Under the pieces are notes generated by a model. That model was given only the letters and a program-made list of their open reading frames with translations, had not been told where the DNA came from and searched no databases. From NCBI RefSeq assembly GCF_018069625.1, contig NZ_CP072941.1, forward strand, positions 1,612,001-1,676,000: a stretch of 64,000 nt of DNA. The letters are read 5' to 3'. The DNA is from Streptomyces yatensis. Its GTDB lineage: Bacteria > Actinomycetota > Actinomycetes > Streptomycetales > Streptomycetaceae. Shown piece after piece: positions 63,161 through 64,000 of this stretch. The stretch's first letter is position 1, and the number at the start of each line of letters is the position of its first letter. The translations under genes and the position numbers were made by a program.

Positions 63161-64000
63161 ATGGACCTGCTGAACACGCTGGTGGACAAGGGGTTGCGGC
63201 GCGAATCGCCGACCCGCGAAGAGGCACTCGCCGTCCTGGCGACCTCCGATGACGAGCTGCTCGATGTGGTGGCCGCGGCGGGCAAGGTGCGCCGCGCCTG
63301 GTTCGGGCGGCGGGTGAAGCTCAACTATCTGGTCAACCTGAAGTCGGGGCTGTGCCCCGAGGACTGCTCCTACTGCTCGCAGCGGCTGGGCTCGAAGTCC
63401 GAGATCCTCAAGTACACCTGGCTCAAGCCGGAGCAGGCGGCCGCCGCGGCGGGCGCCGGGGTCGCCGGCGGCGCCAAGCGGGTGTGCCTGGTGGCCAGCG
63501 GACGCGGTCCGACCGACCGCGACGTGGACCGGGTCTCGAAGACCATCGCCGCCATCAAGGAGGAGCACCAGGACGTCGAGATCTGCGCCTGTCTGGGGCT
63601 GCTGTCCGACGGCCAGGCGGCGCGGCTGAAGGACGCGGGGGCGAACGCGTACAACCACAACCTCAACACCTCCGAGGCGACCTACGGCGACATCACGACC
63701 ACCCACACCTACGCCGACCGGATCTCGACCGTGCAGCAGGCCCAGGCGGCGGGGATGTCCGCCTGCTCCGGGCTGATCGCGGGCATGGGCGAGTCGGACG
63801 AGGACCTGGTCGACGTGGTCTTCTCGCTGCGCGACCTGGACCCGGACTCGGTGCCGGTCAACTTCCTCATCCCGATCGAGGGCACCCCGCTGGCCGGGGA
63901 CTGGAACCTCACCCCGCAGCGCTGTCTGCGGATCCTGGCGATGGTGCGGTTCGTCTGCCCGGACGTGGAGGTGCGGCTCGCGGGCGGCCGCGAGATCCAT
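63161..64000 (+). CDS. bioB: Biotin synthase BioB, 3' part outside window
   Basis: From ATG 63161, 280 codons stay open to the window edge. The radical-SAM cluster motif is in [20 protein letters not shown] (CxxxCxxC), followed by [40 protein letters not shown] and [13 protein letters not shown], all BioB hallmarks. It inserts sulfur into dethiobiotin, using 4Fe-4S and 2Fe-2S clusters. AGGAAAGG precedes the ATG. Confidence 0.95.
   Translation, partial: MDLLNTLVDKGLRRESPTREEALAVLATSDDELLDVVAAAGKVRRAWFGRRVKLNYLVNLKSGLCPEDCSYCSQRLGSKSEILKYTWLKPEQAAAAAGAGVAGGAKRVCLVASGRGPTDRDVDRVSKTIAAIKEEHQDVEICACLGLLSDGQAARLKDAGANAYNHNLNTSEATYGDITTTHTYADRISTVQQAQAAGMSACSGLIAGMGESDEDLVDVVFSLRDLDPDSVPVNFLIPIEGTPLAGDWNLTPQRCLRILAMVRFVCPDVEVRLAGGREIH

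Overview
The window is a stretch of a Streptomyces (or very close actinomycete) chromosome. The evidence is very high G+C, codon third positions almost always G or C, many GTG starts with GGAGG-type ribosome binding sites and ATGA/GTGA stop-start overlaps, and lineage-typical gene sets: a conservon (cvnABCD plus a CYP157-like P450), Xre/DUF397 pairs with SpoIIAB-like ATPases, MurT/GatD, split LigC/LigD-polymerase genes, a SigB-family sigma factor and a tripeptidyl aminopeptidase beside the urease operon. No rRNA, tRNA, CRISPR array, integrase or transposase was seen. It reads as core-to-arm chromosome rather than a mobile island.

Layout. 1-9.1 kb: a Dpp/Opp-type ABC importer (dppABCD-like, minus strand, running off the left edge) divergent from a four-carbon sugar-acid catabolic set (DUF1537 kinase, PdxA2-like dehydrogenase, DeoR regulator). 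9.1-16.5 kb: a heterodimeric ABC exporter, a Pro-rich small protein, an HSL-type esterase, a HhH-GPD glycosylase-like protein, a SigB/F-type sigma factor and an alpha/beta hydrolase. 16.6-19.8 kb: ATP-dependent DNA ligase and LigD-type primase-polymerase (NHEJ), divergent, plus a GlxA-type AraC regulator. 20-24.3 kb: exported asparaginase, a PAS/GAF/SpoIIE phosphatase and a caspase-like protease. 24.4-29.1 kb: a TetR regulator with a palindromic operator in front of a SnoaL/NmrA pair, an ATPase with its coupled partner, and an SDR. 29.2-33.7 kb: an NsdA-like regulator divergent from an Xre/DUF397 pair, a kinase-like protein and a SAM methyltransferase. 33.7-42 kb: isoprenyl transferase, acyl-CoA dehydrogenase with divergent TetR, peptide deformylase, murT-gatD, pfkA and ctaG. 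42-46.5 kb: conservon. 46.7-54.8 kb: epimerase, tripeptidyl aminopeptidase and ureABCFGD. 55-64 kb: M28 aminopeptidase, orphan Phd antitoxin divergent from a ClpP paralogue, NlpC/P60 hydrolase, a nucleotide-cyclase-like fusion protein, a second ATPase/Xre/DUF397 module, bioF and the start of bioB.

How genes work together. The 1-9 kb genes look like uptake plus kinase/dehydrogenase degradation of a C4 sugar acid under a DeoR repressor. The urease genes form one overlapping operon. The conservon genes overlap end to end and would give a membrane-associated G-protein-like complex. MurT and GatD together amidate lipid II. BioF and BioB are divergent biotin genes.

The most striking feature is not one gene. 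At least six protein genes here carry in-frame GC-rich tandem repeats (unit lengths 15, 18, 24, 48 and 144 bp, all multiples of three) that lengthen otherwise ordinary enzymes: DppD, the DUF1537 kinase (two separate inserts), one exporter half, the 27-kb ATPase, UreF and the cyclase-like protein. A further 24-bp array is intergenic. This suggests ongoing minisatellite expansion tolerated in coding sequence. Second in interest is the class III cyclase-like protein at 58.6-59.9 kb, with its coupled 23-codon leader and the adjacent ATPase/Xre/DUF397 module.
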